A DNA stretch of 64,000 bases from Phycisphaerales bacterium (GCA_029260265.1 JAJDDO010000024.1:993458-1057457), one strand, 5' to 3'. Shown: positions 1 through 8,336, numbered from the stretch's first letter. Numbers and translations: made by a program. Notes: generated by a model not told the origin, from the letters alone.

Positions 1-1
1 C

Positions 2-394
2 GATCTGATGGGGCTCGGCGAACTGATCGCGGACACCAATGTCACCACACCAGAGAACCAAACACTTCAGGCCGAGGAACTCAATATCCTCCGCAAGCTG
101 ATGGAAACCATCGACGAGCGTGAAGCGGAGATCCTCCGGTACCGGTTTGGTCTTGATGGTGCCGAGCCATTGACGCTCAAAGAGATCGCCGCCCAGATCG
201 GGATCTCCCGCGAGCGTGTGCGTCAGATTATCGAGGAATCCCTCGCCCGCTTGAACGAGCGTCTGAACGATTCCAAGCCAAGCCAATACTTCCGCCGCAC
301 CGGTGAGGAGGTGTTCGAGGATCTTGATGCTGCGGACGATTCACGCCGTGTCCCATCCTACCAGCAGGACATTTCGCGGCAGAATGCTGGGTGA
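2..394 (+). CDS. RNA polymerase sigma-70 family factor, C-terminal part (5' end outside window)
   Basis: Only the last 130 residues are present; the frame is open to the left edge. The start of the visible part resembles the end of sigma region 3 (MGLGELIADT), and residues from about 30 to 90 form region 4, with EAEILRYRFGLDG and the helix-turn-helix LKEIAAQIGISRERVRQI that reads the -35 element. The RYRFGLDG and RERVRQIE-type motifs are those of primary or RpoS-like (group 1/2) sigma factors. A further 35 or so residues after region 4 (acidic, then Gln/Arg-rich) are unusual, because group 1 factors normally stop soon after the helix-turn-helix. A strong terminator follows. I cannot tell from this fragment whether it is the housekeeping or an alternative factor. 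Confidence 0.9.
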   Translation, partial: DLMGLGELIADTNVTTPENQTLQAEELNILRKLMETIDEREAEILRYRFGLDGAEPLTLKEIAAQIGISRERVRQIIEESLARLNERLNDSKPSQYFRRTGEEVFEDLDAADDSRRVPSYQQDISRQNAG

Positions 395-415
395 TTTCCA
401 ACGATCAACTTCCCC

Positions 416-445
416 AACCGCCTCATGATTCGAGGCGGTTTTTTT
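416..445 (+). terminator. Intrinsic terminator of the sigma factor gene
   Basis: Perfect 9-bp stem AACCGCCTC / GAGGCGGTT (416-424 and 432-440) with a 7-nt loop, followed by a run of T. It lies 21 nt after the sigma factor stop codon. Confidence 0.9.
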
Positions 446-544
446 ATGTCTCCGCCGGGGAGCGATCACGGGGCTACCATCGACGAGAACGATGGAATAT
501 TCACGCCCAGAGCCGTGTTGATTCCGTTTTCAACGAATGGAGAC

Positions 545-1561
545 ATGAGCAGAATGAGCACCGAGCCCACCATCGAGAAAGTCGTCATCATCGGATCAGG
601 CCCCGCAGGCTGGACCGCCGCCATCTACGCCTCACGGGCCAATCTTGACCCGATTGTCTATGTAGGCGTCGCCAAGCAGGACCCTGGTCCGATCCTCCCC
701 GGTGGGCAGCTCATGCTGACCACGGATGTAGAGAACTACCCCGGATTCCCTGAGGGGATCGCGGGCCCAGAGATGATGATGAAGTTTGAAGAACAAGCAC
801 GCAGATTCGGGTCCCGCGTTGTGGGCGAGGACATCGTGAAGTGTGAGTTCTCCTCGGATGGCTCGGCGCACACGCTGCACACATCCGGCGGCTCGGTCGT
901 CAAGGCCCATACCGTGATCATCTCAACCGGTGCGACCGCCAACTGGCTCGGGCTTGAATCAGAAATGGACCTCGCCCGCAACGGCGGGGGGGTCAGTGCG
1001 TGCGCCGTCTGCGACGGCGCCCTGCCTATGTTCCGCGACCAACCAGTTGCCGTCATTGGCGGCGGCGATTCCGCGCTTGAAGAAGCGAACTACCTCACCA
1101 AGTTTGCCTCCAAGGTGCACATCATCCATCGTCGTGATGAGCTTCGTGGGTCAAAGGTCATGCAAGAACGGTTCATCGGGAAAGAAAACGCAACGGTTGA
1201 ATGGAACAAGACGGTGCTTGACTGCATCAGCGAACCAAACGAGCACGGGGCCAATCGACTCACTGCGATCCAGCTCAAAGACACCGTGACCGGTGAAGTC
1301 TCCGAGCTGCCGGTCAAGGGCATGTTTGTTGCCATCGGGCACACCCCGACCACGAAGTTCTTGCGTGATACGGATCTCGAGTTTGACGATGCCGGGTACA
1401 TTGATCTCAAGACCCGATCGAGCCGGACGAATATCGCGGGTGTATTCGCAGCCGGTGATGTTGCAGATGCAGAGTACCGCCAGGCGATTACCGCGTCGGG
1501 CATGGGCTGCCAGGCTGCGCTTGATGCGGAGCATTGGCTCGGCGATCAGGGTCTGAACTAG
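545..1561 (+). CDS. trxB: Thioredoxin reductase
   Basis: NADPH-dependent flavoenzyme that reduces thioredoxin in the cytoplasm. It has the N-terminal FAD-binding GSGPAG motif, the redox-active CAVC pair followed by DG, the NADPH-binding GGGDSALEE motif and the C-terminal FAD segment GVFAAGD. At 338 residues it is close to the usual 310-340. The frame is open back to 425, but that extension would run through the terminator at 416-445. The ATG at 545, or the one at 554, follows GGAG at 539-542 and fits the family N-terminus, where the Rossmann motif begins within about 20 residues. The gene is convergent with the TlpA-like gene, so the two thiol-redox genes are neighbours but not co-transcribed. 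Confidence 0.95.
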   Translation: MSRMSTEPTIEKVVIIGSGPAGWTAAIYASRANLDPIVYVGVAKQDPGPILPGGQLMLTTDVENYPGFPEGIAGPEMMMKFEEQARRFGSRVVGEDIVKCEFSSDGSAHTLHTSGGSVVKAHTVIISTGATANWLGLESEMDLARNGGGVSACAVCDGALPMFRDQPVAVIGGGDSALEEANYLTKFASKVHIIHRRDELRGSKVMQERFIGKENATVEWNKTVLDCISEPNEHGANRLTAIQLKDTVTGEVSELPVKGMFVAIGHTPTTKFLRDTDLEFDDAGYIDLKTRSSRTNIAGVFAAGDVADAEYRQAITASGMGCQAALDAEHWLGDQGLN

Positions 1562-1600
1562 GATTGCAAACCGTGGCACCGGAGAGTTTGGTGCAATTGA

Positions 1601-1624
1601 AAAACGCCTCAAACTGAGGCGTTC
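1601..1624. terminator. Bidirectional terminator between trxB and the TlpA-like gene
   Basis: Stem AACGCCTC / GAGGCGTT (1603-1610 and 1616-1623) with a 5-nt loop. There is an A-run on the left and a T-rich stretch on the right, so it can end transcripts from both convergent genes. Confidence 0.8.
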
Positions 1625-1663
1625 TTTGTGAAATGATGGTCGGGCGTGATGACCTTGAAAGAC

Positions 1664-2722
1664 TCAGCCTTTCACGGCCTTCTTGTAGTCGGCGAGACGC
1701 TCTTCGAGCTCTTCTATGGCTTCGGCGTTGTCCTTGGGTGCGAGTGAGATCGCTTTCTTCTGCCATTTCATGGCTTCAGCAGCGTTGCCGACCTTCATGC
1801 ATGACAGCGCGTAGGTGTCAAGGATTGACCAGTCTTTCCACTCGGTCACTTCGCAAGCCATTTTGGCTGCCTTGTGGGCGAGCTTGTACTCACTCTTGGG
1901 CATGTCTTCAGCTTCGCTTGTCAACAGCATCCAGGCGATCGCGTTGAGTCCCATGGGCTCTTCAGCGAGGTGGTATTCGATCAGGGCGTTGGCGATGTTG
2001 TGCATCAGCGGGAAGTCTTCGCCGCTCTCGGCGAGCTCAGAGAACTTCATGAACCCCATTGAGATCAGCTCGCCCTCTTGCCCCTCGGCAGCTGCTTTGG
2101 CGGCATCAAAGTCGCCGGAGACCACCGCCTCGAGCGGCTCATCCATTCCCATCGGGTGGCCGATCCATGCAACCTTGCCCTTCTGGTCAACGATGAATGC
2201 TGCGGGGATGCCGTTCTGATTCGCGGGTGCGAGCCAGGTCTCTGACATCTTGCCGTCGACTTCGACTGCAACGGTGTAATCCATACGATCGCCTTGGTCA
2301 TCGACGAACTCGGTGATTTTTTCGATCCGTGCGCCTTCGGTTTCTTGTTCCCAGACATTGACGCCGATGAACTTAACCTTGTCGCCGTAGTCTGCCTGCA
2401 TTTCTGAGAGGTGTGGGAACGCAGCGATGCATGGGCCACACCAGGTCGCCCAGAACTCGACGACATAGACCTGTCCTTCTTCGAAGCGATCAACAGATTC
2501 GCCCTTGACAAACTTGGCGATCTGGAGGTTGGGTGCATCGCTGCCGATCCACAACGCGGGGGTCTTGACTGGAGGCAGGAGCTCCTTGAGCGTCGGTGCC
2601 GGTGCCTTCTTGGCGTGCCCCGCGGCCGGCTCGGTATGATCCTTATGCTCCGGTCCTGATGCCAGAGCGGTTGATCCCGCAATAAGTGCGAGGGCGAGTA
2701 CTGGTGTGAAAATCCGTTTCAT
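1664..2722 (-). CDS. TlpA-like periplasmic thioredoxin-fold protein with long helical C-terminal domain
   Basis: Exported thiol-disulfide protein of 352 residues. Residues 1-21 form a signal peptide ending ALA. A His-rich linker follows (about 25-40), then a TlpA/ResA-type thioredoxin fold with WCGPC at 94-98 and the cis-Pro region GIPAAFIVD. The last 120 or so residues are helical and TPR-like, beyond the usual 160-190-residue family size. TlpA and ResA proteins reduce disulfides in cytochrome c or copper-site maturation; no such client gene is nearby, so the substrate here is unknown. AAGGAG lies 7 nt before the ATG. It converges on trxB across a shared terminator. Confidence 0.85.
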   Translation of the reverse strand: MKRIFTPVLALALIAGSTALASGPEHKDHTEPAAGHAKKAPAPTLKELLPPVKTPALWIGSDAPNLQIAKFVKGESVDRFEEGQVYVVEFWATWCGPCIAAFPHLSEMQADYGDKVKFIGVNVWEQETEGARIEKITEFVDDQGDRMDYTVAVEVDGKMSETWLAPANQNGIPAAFIVDQKGKVAWIGHPMGMDEPLEAVVSGDFDAAKAAAEGQEGELISMGFMKFSELAESGEDFPLMHNIANALIEYHLAEEPMGLNAIAWMLLTSEAEDMPKSEYKLAHKAAKMACEVTEWKDWSILDTYALSCMKVGNAAEAMKWQKKAISLAPKDNAEAIEELEERLADYKKAVKG

Positions 2723-2850
2723 GGCAATCTCCTTGGTTGGAACAAACGCCCCATTGAGGAGGGCGCTCGATACAACACCATACCGGCTCGGACGGCGAGC
2801 GGTTGATGAAAATCCAAATAAATGAGGTTTCTAGGGTAGTCAGTGGCGAT

Positions 2851-3327
2851 TCAGCAAGACTGAAAATCTGCCTCGCCAAGAAGTGTAAATCCTTTGCGAC
2901 GAAGGATTTGGCCTGCTAGAGTCGGGTCGTCAACCGCGATGGCGATCGTTGGGCATTCGCCTTTTCCGATCATCAATGGGTAGGCAAAGGCGATGTTGAT
3001 CTCGGCTCCGAGCAGGAACAGACACATCCTCGACAACGAATGCCCCTCGTTGAGTTCAACCACGAGAACCTCGTGCTCGCTGAACGGCAGATTATCCTCT
3101 CTGAGGAGCTTGCGTGCGTCTGATGAACGATTGGTGATGATCCTGACAACCGCGTGATCTGACGCCTCGTGCACCGAGAGGGCACAGATATGGCAGGTCG
3201 ATTCCTCGAAGTTCTCGACTAAATCGAGCATCTTGCCGACCTTGTTCGAGAGAAACACACTGAACTGCACCACCGTGGGGGGCGAATAGCCTTGGGTCGT
3301 CTCCGTTGGTATGGGCATCTGGCTCAT
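2851..3327 (-). CDS. Two-ACT-domain regulatory protein
   Basis: 158-residue protein whose two halves each look like an ACT fold: residues about 18-85 (QFSVFLSNKVGKMLDLVENF, then a VVRIITN strand) and about 88-158 (VLVVELNEGHSLSRMCLFLL). ACT domains bind amino acids or mediate dimer contacts. Stand-alone tandem ACT proteins occur in planctomycetes and resemble acetolactate-synthase regulatory subunits, but no biosynthetic partner gene is adjacent, so the ligand is unknown. The frame is open far upstream to 3636, but that N-terminus is low-complexity and overlaps the neighbour's region. The ATG at 3327 has AAGGGA upstream and gives a compact two-domain protein. Confidence 0.75.
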   Translation of the reverse strand: MSQMPIPTETTQGYSPPTVVQFSVFLSNKVGKMLDLVENFEESTCHICALSVHEASDHAVVRIITNRSSDARKLLREDNLPFSEHEVLVVELNEGHSLSRMCLFLLGAEINIAFAYPLMIGKGECPTIAIAVDDPTLAGQILRRKGFTLLGEADFQSC

Positions 3328-3412
3328 GCGTATTCCCTTTTCGTCTATCTGGAATCGAAAAAACAGAGCATACCAAGTATGCCCTGCTTTGTGCAACCAT
3401 ATTTCGGGTGTT

Positions 3413-3430
3413 CCTTGCTCTTGAGCAAGG
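3413..3430. repeat. Short perfect inverted repeat after the 3437-5149 gene
   Basis: CCTTGCTC / GAGCAAGG separated by 2 nt, directly after the stop of the minus-strand gene. It has no U-run on the minus strand, so a terminator role is uncertain. Confidence 0.4.
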
Positions 3431-3436
3431 ATTCTC

Positions 3437-5149
3437 TTAGTCCTCGGACTCTTTACGGTCTTCAGCGCGGTAAACCCGCTTGCGTTCGGCTGAGGACTTG
3501 CGTGAACCCGAGCGTGAGACACTCCGGACACTGTTCCTTGGCTTTGACTTTGCAGCCCGAATCCGGGCATTTCGTGCATTGGCGAGCGTGATGGAACGCT
3601 GATCGACCGCGGGCTCTGGTTGGGTTTCTGATCCACGGGAAAAGCCGGTATCAGTGCTCACCGTTTCGGAGTTGATTTCGTTTGTCAACGCGGAATCGTC
3701 GCTGCCATCCAGCAGCGGGTTATCTGAGTTCGGCGAGGGAGCCAGTGCGTTGAGTGCGGGATCGTTCGATCCCGCGGGGAGTTGATAGACAAAGAGCTTG
3801 TGAGAGCCGTCGGCGACCGGCTCAGTCGATTCAGGGAGCCCTTGAATCGAGGGCAGCGGGATCGAGACCGGCTGCCCTTTGCCCGAAAGATTGCTCACGA
3901 GCACCGCGACATGGTCGCCAGAACGGACGCCCGACCAAACCACACCAGAACGCTTTGTGGTCTCGAGTGTGAGGATTTCAAAGGATGACGCGTTGTCAAA
4001 GATTTCATCGAGTGATGCCCATGCGTGCATCGCAAGCTCGCGGTAGTTCGTGTAGCTGAGTTGGGGGAACCTGGGGCTTTCGGTTTGTTCTGGGGCGAAC
4101 AGGGCGAAGCCGTCTGCGCCGCGGAGGCGGAGATGCTGGATCAATGCGGTTTGGTCTTCGTCCGACTGTGGGGCGGCGTGGTACATGTCCCGTCTGGATT
4201 CGTCCTCAAAGGAAATGAAGTTTGAAACCCAAGGAACGATCTTGTGCCCTTCTGGGAGTGCACGAGCCGCAGCTGATACACGCTCGATTGGGGTCCAGAG
4301 CATCGCTGCGCGATCATTTGGAGTCGTCCCCGCGGTTCCCTGATTCCGCACACTTGTATGAACGGAATAGGCCTCGTAGGGATAGGCAATCGGCATCGCC
4401 ACATTCATCCCTGATTCGAGATAGAACCTCGATTGGTTCCAGCTGGTCGCACCGACCGATTCGCGATTGCGAGTGGCTGCCCAGATCATCGCGTCGTTGT
4501 AGGTTTCGGGCCCATCGTTGTAGTTGCCTATGTAGGCGTTGGCGATCTGAGGATTCGGGTGTGATCGGACGAGCCGGACGATCTCGCGGACATTGCGGGT
4601 GATGTCCGATGGTTTGCCTTCGAGATCCATAAAGAGGTAGTCGAGTTTCGGGAGAGAGGCAAGCGCATCACGCAGGGCATTCGGTGTGGTTGGGCTGCCA
4701 TGGGTGTCGTAGGGGAATGGGCAGTTGCGGTGACGGATGAGAAAGGTGACAGGTGCGCCGGACTCGGCGACTTTTTTCATCGAGTTACGGACGAGCCAGT
4801 TCATCGAGCCGGTGAACCCTGGGCCGTGGGCACCGCCCGGGTGCGGCATAGGGACATAGATATTTTTGTCGTTGTAGTCGACCCGTTCGGTCAGGCTGTC
4901 GGGGTCGACTGTTCTTGGTGATGGAGGGTGCGAGTCTCCCCCTCGGGCATTTTTGAGTGTCTTGTATGACCAATCCACAAAGATCGGATCGTCGACCGAG
5001 TGCGCGAGTGTTGTGCTGGGATCATCGGTCTGAGGCGGCTGTTTCTCTCTTGGGCCGGCGCCAGCGTTGAAAGTGATCGTGCAACCGAGTGTAGCACATG
5101 CAAAGAAAAGTGAGCTATTGAGCATACAGAGTCTCCTGAATGTCCCCAT
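3437..5149 (-). CDS. Exported protein of unknown function, possibly TIM-barrel glycosidase-like
   Basis: 570 residues. The N-terminus has two Arg followed by a hydrophobic stretch (residues about 4-28, with a Cys after ATLG), giving a signal peptide and perhaps a lipoprotein signal, though the lipobox is imperfect. The middle (about 60-420) has alternating strand/helix character with motifs such as YLFMDLEGKP and GLRGADGFALFAP, suggestive of a glycoside-hydrolase-like barrel, but I do not recognise the family. The last 100 residues are Ser/Asp-rich, then strongly basic. Two starts are possible: 5149 (AAGGAG 8 nt upstream) and Met9 at 5125 (AGGAG 6 nt upstream). The first gives the better signal peptide. 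An intrinsic terminator sits in its leader at 5174-5203. Confidence 0.7.
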   Translation of the reverse strand: MGTFRRLCMLNSSLFFACATLGCTITFNAGAGPREKQPPQTDDPSTTLAHSVDDPIFVDWSYKTLKNARGGDSHPPSPRTVDPDSLTERVDYNDKNIYVPMPHPGGAHGPGFTGSMNWLVRNSMKKVAESGAPVTFLIRHRNCPFPYDTHGSPTTPNALRDALASLPKLDYLFMDLEGKPSDITRNVREIVRLVRSHPNPQIANAYIGNYNDGPETYNDAMIWAATRNRESVGATSWNQSRFYLESGMNVAMPIAYPYEAYSVHTSVRNQGTAGTTPNDRAAMLWTPIERVSAAARALPEGHKIVPWVSNFISFEDESRRDMYHAAPQSDEDQTALIQHLRLRGADGFALFAPEQTESPRFPQLSYTNYRELAMHAWASLDEIFDNASSFEILTLETTKRSGVVWSGVRSGDHVAVLVSNLSGKGQPVSIPLPSIQGLPESTEPVADGSHKLFVYQLPAGSNDPALNALAPSPNSDNPLLDGSDDSALTNEINSETVSTDTGFSRGSETQPEPAVDQRSITLANARNARIRAAKSKPRNSVRSVSRSGSRKSSAERKRVYRAEDRKESED

Positions 5150-5173
5150 GGAAGTATCTCCTTGTAGCCTCTA

Positions 5174-5203
5174 TAAAAAGATCGCCCGTTGCGCGGACGA
5201 TCT
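5174..5203 (-). terminator. Intrinsic terminator after iscA, inside the leader of the next gene
   Basis: Stem AGATCGCCCG / CGGACGATCT (one C-A mismatch) with loop TTGCG, followed on the minus strand by a run of five U. It lies 60 nt past the iscA stop and ends only about 8 nt before the ribosome binding site of the 3437-5149 gene. Confidence 0.7.
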
Positions 5204-5266
5204 CTGTTCATTTTGATTTGGGCGTAAACCTAGGCAGGCTGTGCGGTTCATCTTGTGTTATCGAAC

Positions 5267-5632
5267 CTAGACCGAGAAGCTCGATCCGCATCCACAGTTG
5301 CTCGTCGCGTTCGGGTTGTTGAACACGAAGCCGCGTCCCATGATCTCGTCCTTAAAATCAACGGTGACGCCTCCCAGATAGAGCATGCTCTTGGGGTCAA
5401 CGATGATTTTGATCCCGTGCTGCTCGAACAGCTCGTCAGAGTCTTTCTGGGTTTCTGTGAGATCGAGCAGGTAGCTGAACCCCGAGCACCCGCCGCCCTT
5501 GACACCGACGCGGAGCCGGACCTTCTCCGCATCAAGATCTTGCTGCTCAACGATCGAGCGAACCTCGCGTGCTGCGGTCTCGGTGAGGGTGACAACATTC
5601 TGGCCTGTCTGGGCGGCGGTTTCTGAACTCAT
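5267..5632 (-). CDS. iscA: Iron-sulfur cluster assembly A-type carrier
   Basis: HesB/IscA family protein, 121 residues. It carries the three conserved cysteines: Cys49 in GGGCSGF, and Cys113 and Cys115 in the C-terminal NCGCG motif. A-type carriers receive clusters from the scaffold and pass them to apo-proteins. It is the last gene of the minus-strand iscS-iscU-iscA run and has AGGAG 6 nt before the ATG. ErpA and SufA share these motifs, so the name rests on the operon context. No hscA, hscB, ferredoxin or iscR follows; a terminator comes next. Confidence 0.9.
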   Translation of the reverse strand: MSSETAAQTGQNVVTLTETAAREVRSIVEQQDLDAEKVRLRVGVKGGGCSGFSYLLDLTETQKDSDELFEQHGIKIIVDPKSMLYLGGVTVDFKDEIMGRGFVFNNPNATSNCGCGSSFSV

Positions 5633-5692
5633 GGCATCTCCTAAAATCTGCTTTATGCAATCATATACGCACAGTGTCGGCTCTGTGTTCGA

Positions 5693-6091
5693 TCAGGCAT
5701 TCTTGTCTTGGTAATCTGAGATCGCAGCCTTGATCGCGTCCTCGGCAAGCACCGAGCAATGGATCTTAACCGGCGGGAGGCTGAGCTCCTCCACGATCTC
5801 GGTGTTGCGGATGTCCATGCCCTCATCGAGGGTCTTCCCCTTGAGCCATTCGGTGGCAAGAGAGGAGCTCGCGATCGCTGAGCCGCACCCGAAGCACTTG
5901 AACTTGGCATCTTCGATCAGCCCGGTGTCGTCGTTGACCTTGATCTGCAGCTGCATGACATCGCCGCATTCGGGCGCGCCGACAAGCCCCACGCCGATCT
6001 CTTTGGATTCTTTGATTTCTTTTTGCGTGCCGAAGGTCCCGACATTGCGGGGCTTCTCATAATGCTCGATTACTTTATCTGAATAAGCCAT
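5693..6091 (-). CDS. iscU: Iron-sulfur cluster scaffold protein IscU
   Basis: 132-residue scaffold on which IscS sulfur and iron are assembled into a [2Fe-2S] cluster. The cluster ligands are visible as GAPECGDVM (Cys42), FGCGSAIASSS (Cys69) and HCSVLAEDAI (Cys112). There is an additional Cys at 66 (KCFGCG). The LPPVK motif recognised by the HscA chaperone is intact at about 105-109, although no hscA lies in this window. AAGGAGG lies 6 nt before the ATG and 33 nt separate it from iscS, so the genes are co-transcribed. Confidence 0.95.
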   Translation of the reverse strand: MAYSDKVIEHYEKPRNVGTFGTQKEIKESKEIGVGLVGAPECGDVMQLQIKVNDDTGLIEDAKFKCFGCGSAIASSSLATEWLKGKTLDEGMDIRNTEIVEELSLPPVKIHCSVLAEDAIKAAISDYQDKNA

Positions 6092-6124
6092 GATGGCCTC
6101 CTTGTGGTTCAGTTAGATGGGTGC

Positions 6125-7363
6125 TTAGTGGGCGGCCCATTCGATTTTGGTGATGTCGATGCCCTCGTTGTGCATATCGAACAGCGGGGAAAGATCACGC
6201 AGCTTGTTCACTGCTTCAATGATTTTGTTGCCCGCGTACTCGATCTCTTCTTCGGTCGTCCATCGTCCCATCGAGATACGCAGCGATGAATGCGCGAGGT
6301 CATCGCCGACGCCCAGGGCCTTGAGGACATAGCTCGGCTCGAGTGATGCGCTGGTGCACGCTGATCCAGAGCTCATCGCGATTTCCTTGGTCGCCATCAT
6401 GAGGCTCTCGCCCTCGACAAACCCGAAGGAGATGTTGGTCAGATGGGCAAGCCGTTTATCGGCATGCCCGTTGATCTGGACAACATCGAGCTGATCGCAG
6501 ATCATCGATTCAAGCTTTGTACGCAGTGCGATGAACCGTTCACGCTCGGTGTCCATTTCTTGTGCGCACAACTCGCAGGCCTTGCCGAGCCCAACAATTC
6601 CGGGGACATTGAGTGTCCCGGACCGGTACCCGCGTTCCTGCCCGCCGCCTTCTTGGATCGCGGTCAGGCGGATGCGAGGTCGGCGACGACGGACATACAA
6701 CGCGCCCACGCCCTTTGGGCCGTAGAGCTTGTGGCTGCTCAAAGAGAGCAGGTCGATGTTGTCTGTTTTTACATTGGTCGGCATCTTGCCAACCCATTGA
6801 GTCGCGTCGGTGTGAAAGACAACATTGTTCTCATGGCACAACTCGCCGATCTCGGGGATCTCGTTGAAGGTGCCGATTTCGTTGTTCGCCCACATGACCG
6901 AAACAAGGATCGTGTCGTCACGAAGGGCGCCGCGGATCATCTCGGCGGTGACGATGCCGTCGGATCTTGGTTCGAGCCAGGTGACATCAAAGCCCTCTTT
7001 TTCGAGCCTCTTGCACGGGTCGAGCACGGCTTTGTGCTCATGGATCACCGTGATGATGTGCCCGCGACTGGTCTCGCCCGCGGGCTTCTTGGCGTACATG
7101 TTTGCAGCGCCCTTGATGGCGAGGTTGTTCGATTCGGTCGCGCCAGAGGTAAAAATGACCTCTTTCGGATCAGCACCGAGCAGCGAGGCGACCTGGCGGC
7201 GTGCGGTGTCGATGCCTTCTTCTGCGGCCCATCCGAAGGAATGGTTCCGGCTGCCGGGATTCCCAAAGTTCTCGGTAAAATAGGGAAGCATGGCATCCAC
7301 AACGCGTGGATCGCAGCGGGTGGTTGCGGCGTGATCGAGGTAAATGGGGAGTTGAACAGTCAT
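6125..7363 (-). CDS. iscS: Cysteine desulfurase IscS
   Basis: 412-residue PLP enzyme that takes sulfur from cysteine for Fe-S clusters and thiolated tRNA. Family marks are the N-terminal YLDHAATT, the PLP-binding SSHKLYGPKG lysine and the active-site Cys in SSGSACTSAS; a C-terminal IscU-docking tail is also present. Length matches group I desulfurases (about 400). It is the first gene of the isc operon, behind a promoter whose -35 hexamer sits in the loop of an inverted repeat (7458-7480). The usual Fe-S sensor gene iscR is not adjacent. Confidence 0.95.
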   Translation of the reverse strand: MTVQLPIYLDHAATTRCDPRVVDAMLPYFTENFGNPGSRNHSFGWAAEEGIDTARRQVASLLGADPKEVIFTSGATESNNLAIKGAANMYAKKPAGETSRGHIITVIHEHKAVLDPCKRLEKEGFDVTWLEPRSDGIVTAEMIRGALRDDTILVSVMWANNEIGTFNEIPEIGELCHENNVVFHTDATQWVGKMPTNVKTDNIDLLSLSSHKLYGPKGVGALYVRRRRPRIRLTAIQEGGGQERGYRSGTLNVPGIVGLGKACELCAQEMDTERERFIALRTKLESMICDQLDVVQINGHADKRLAHLTNISFGFVEGESLMMATKEIAMSSGSACTSASLEPSYVLKALGVGDDLAHSSLRISMGRWTTEEEIEYAGNKIIEAVNKLRDLSPLFDMHNEGIDITKIEWAAH

Positions 7364-7442
7364 GGATGATGCCCCTCGGGGTGAAATGCGGCGGCTTGTT
7401 ATGCGGATAAACAGGTCTTGATTCTTGGAATCATTCTAAAGT

Positions 7443-7471
7443 ATGATAGTCGTCTATGCAGATGGTTGCAA
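7443..7471 (-). promoter_or_regulatory. Sigma-70-type promoter of the isc operon
   Basis: Minus-strand TTGCAA (7466-7471), a 17-bp spacer, then TATCAT (7443-7448). Predicted start is near 7436, about 70 nt before the iscS ATG. This is one of the best -35/-10 matches in the window. Confidence 0.65.
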
Positions 7472-7480
7472 GCCATCTGC
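7458..7480. repeat. Inverted repeat straddling the isc promoter -35 element
   Basis: GCAGATGG - TTGCAAG - CCATCTGC: perfect 8-bp arms around the -35 hexamer. No T-run follows, so it looks like an operator rather than a terminator. Confidence 0.5.
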
Positions 7481-7516
7481 CGGAGTTGAAGCTGGAGAGT
7501 TGCGCGAGCGGTGGCG

Positions 7517-7948
7517 CTAGTTCTTTGGCTCATACCGGAGCTTGACCCGGTTCCCCGCTTGGTTGAAGGTGACATCGGTCATGTAGGCACGCATGAGCAT
7601 CACGCCTCGCCCGCGTGGGTTGGAGATGTTTTCTTCAAGCGTGGGGTCAGGCAACTCGGCGGGCACAAACCCGGTCCCCTGATCCTCGATCGCGACCTCA
7701 ACAACACGCTCAGAGATTGAATACTCAACGCGGATGGGGGCATCGTGCCCGAGTGATTTGTGCCCGTGCTCGAATGCGTTGGCGATGCCTTCGACCAATG
7801 CCAGGCGGATGGCGTAGGTCGAGCTCTTCGAGTAGCCGGCTTCATCTGCGAGGTCCACGATCTTCTCGACGAGCGCACGGATCTCGTCTCTCTGGGATGA
7901 GAGTTCAACGATCGTCGCATCCGGGATTCGTGTGCGGGGATCACTCAT
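7517..7948 (-). CDS. RsbW-type anti-sigma factor / serine kinase (HATPase_c)
   Basis: 143 residues with a GHKL ATPase fold: N-box ALVEGIANAFEHGHK (about 48-62), G1 box IEDQGTGFVP (about 88-97) and G2 region NPRGRGVMLMRAYMTDV (about 108-124). RsbW and SpoIIAB proteins bind a sigma factor and phosphorylate a STAS antagonist. The STAS partner is encoded 31 nt upstream in the same transcript, supporting a partner-switching pair. No cognate sigma factor or PP2C phosphatase is encoded next to it. There is no clear Shine-Dalgarno before the ATG; coupling to the STAS gene is possible. Confidence 0.9.
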   Translation of the reverse strand: MSDPRTRIPDATIVELSSQRDEIRALVEKIVDLADEAGYSKSSTYAIRLALVEGIANAFEHGHKSLGHDAPIRVEYSISERVVEVAIEDQGTGFVPAELPDPTLEENISNPRGRGVMLMRAYMTDVTFNQAGNRVKLRYEPKN

Positions 7949-7979
7949 GGGAGGAAGGTGCAGCGTCAGAGGAAATTGG

Positions 7980-8336
7980 TTATCCCGCGAACTTTTCGAG
8001 TGCTTCGTCGGCGGTTTCGTGGATGTTGAACAGGCTGTTGAGCTGGGTGATCACAAAGATCTCGTAGATTTGCGGGTCGATGTTTGCCAGGCGGAGCTCG
8101 CCGGACTTGTCCTTGATCTTCTTATTGATCGTGATCAATGCACCGAGCGCTGCCGATGAGAGGTGATCAACATTTGTGAAGTTGATCAGAATCCGAGGGA
8201 TCTCTGCGAGCCCGATGAGCCCGGTGATCTCCTCGCTGATTGCTTGGATGTTGACCTCGTCAAGGATATTGCGATCGACAAACTCGACCTGCGTCACACT
8301 GTTGCTCTCGGTAATTCGGAGTCTTGAATCGGACAT
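7980..8336 (-). CDS. STAS-domain anti-anti-sigma factor
   Basis: 118 residues covering one STAS domain, as in RsbV and SpoIIAA: VEFVDRNILDE (first strands), ILINFTNVDHLSSAALGALI and LRLANIDPQIYEIF. The phosphorylatable Ser lies in the DHLSSAALG segment, where RsbV has its serine. It is predicted to be phosphorylated by the kinase encoded just downstream and to release the sigma factor when dephosphorylated. The open frame runs to 8537 through a terminator; the ATG at 8336 has GGAG upstream and gives the normal family length. Confidence 0.9.
   Translation of the reverse strand: MSDSRLRITESNSVTQVEFVDRNILDEVNIQAISEEITGLIGLAEIPRILINFTNVDHLSSAALGALITINKKIKDKSGELRLANIDPQIYEIFVITQLNSLFNIHETADEALEKFAG

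Noticed and set aside
425..544. N-terminal extension of the trxB frame
   Set aside because: It would start inside the sigma-gene terminator and adds 40 residues unlike any thioredoxin reductase; GGAG precedes the ATG at 545.
3413..3430. Perfect inverted repeat as a firm terminator
   Set aside because: No U-run follows on the strand of the upstream gene; kept only as a repeat.
6443..7369. 308-codon plus-strand frame opposite iscS
   Set aside because: Antisense shadow of a conserved gene; composition follows iscS codon usage and no family is recognisable.
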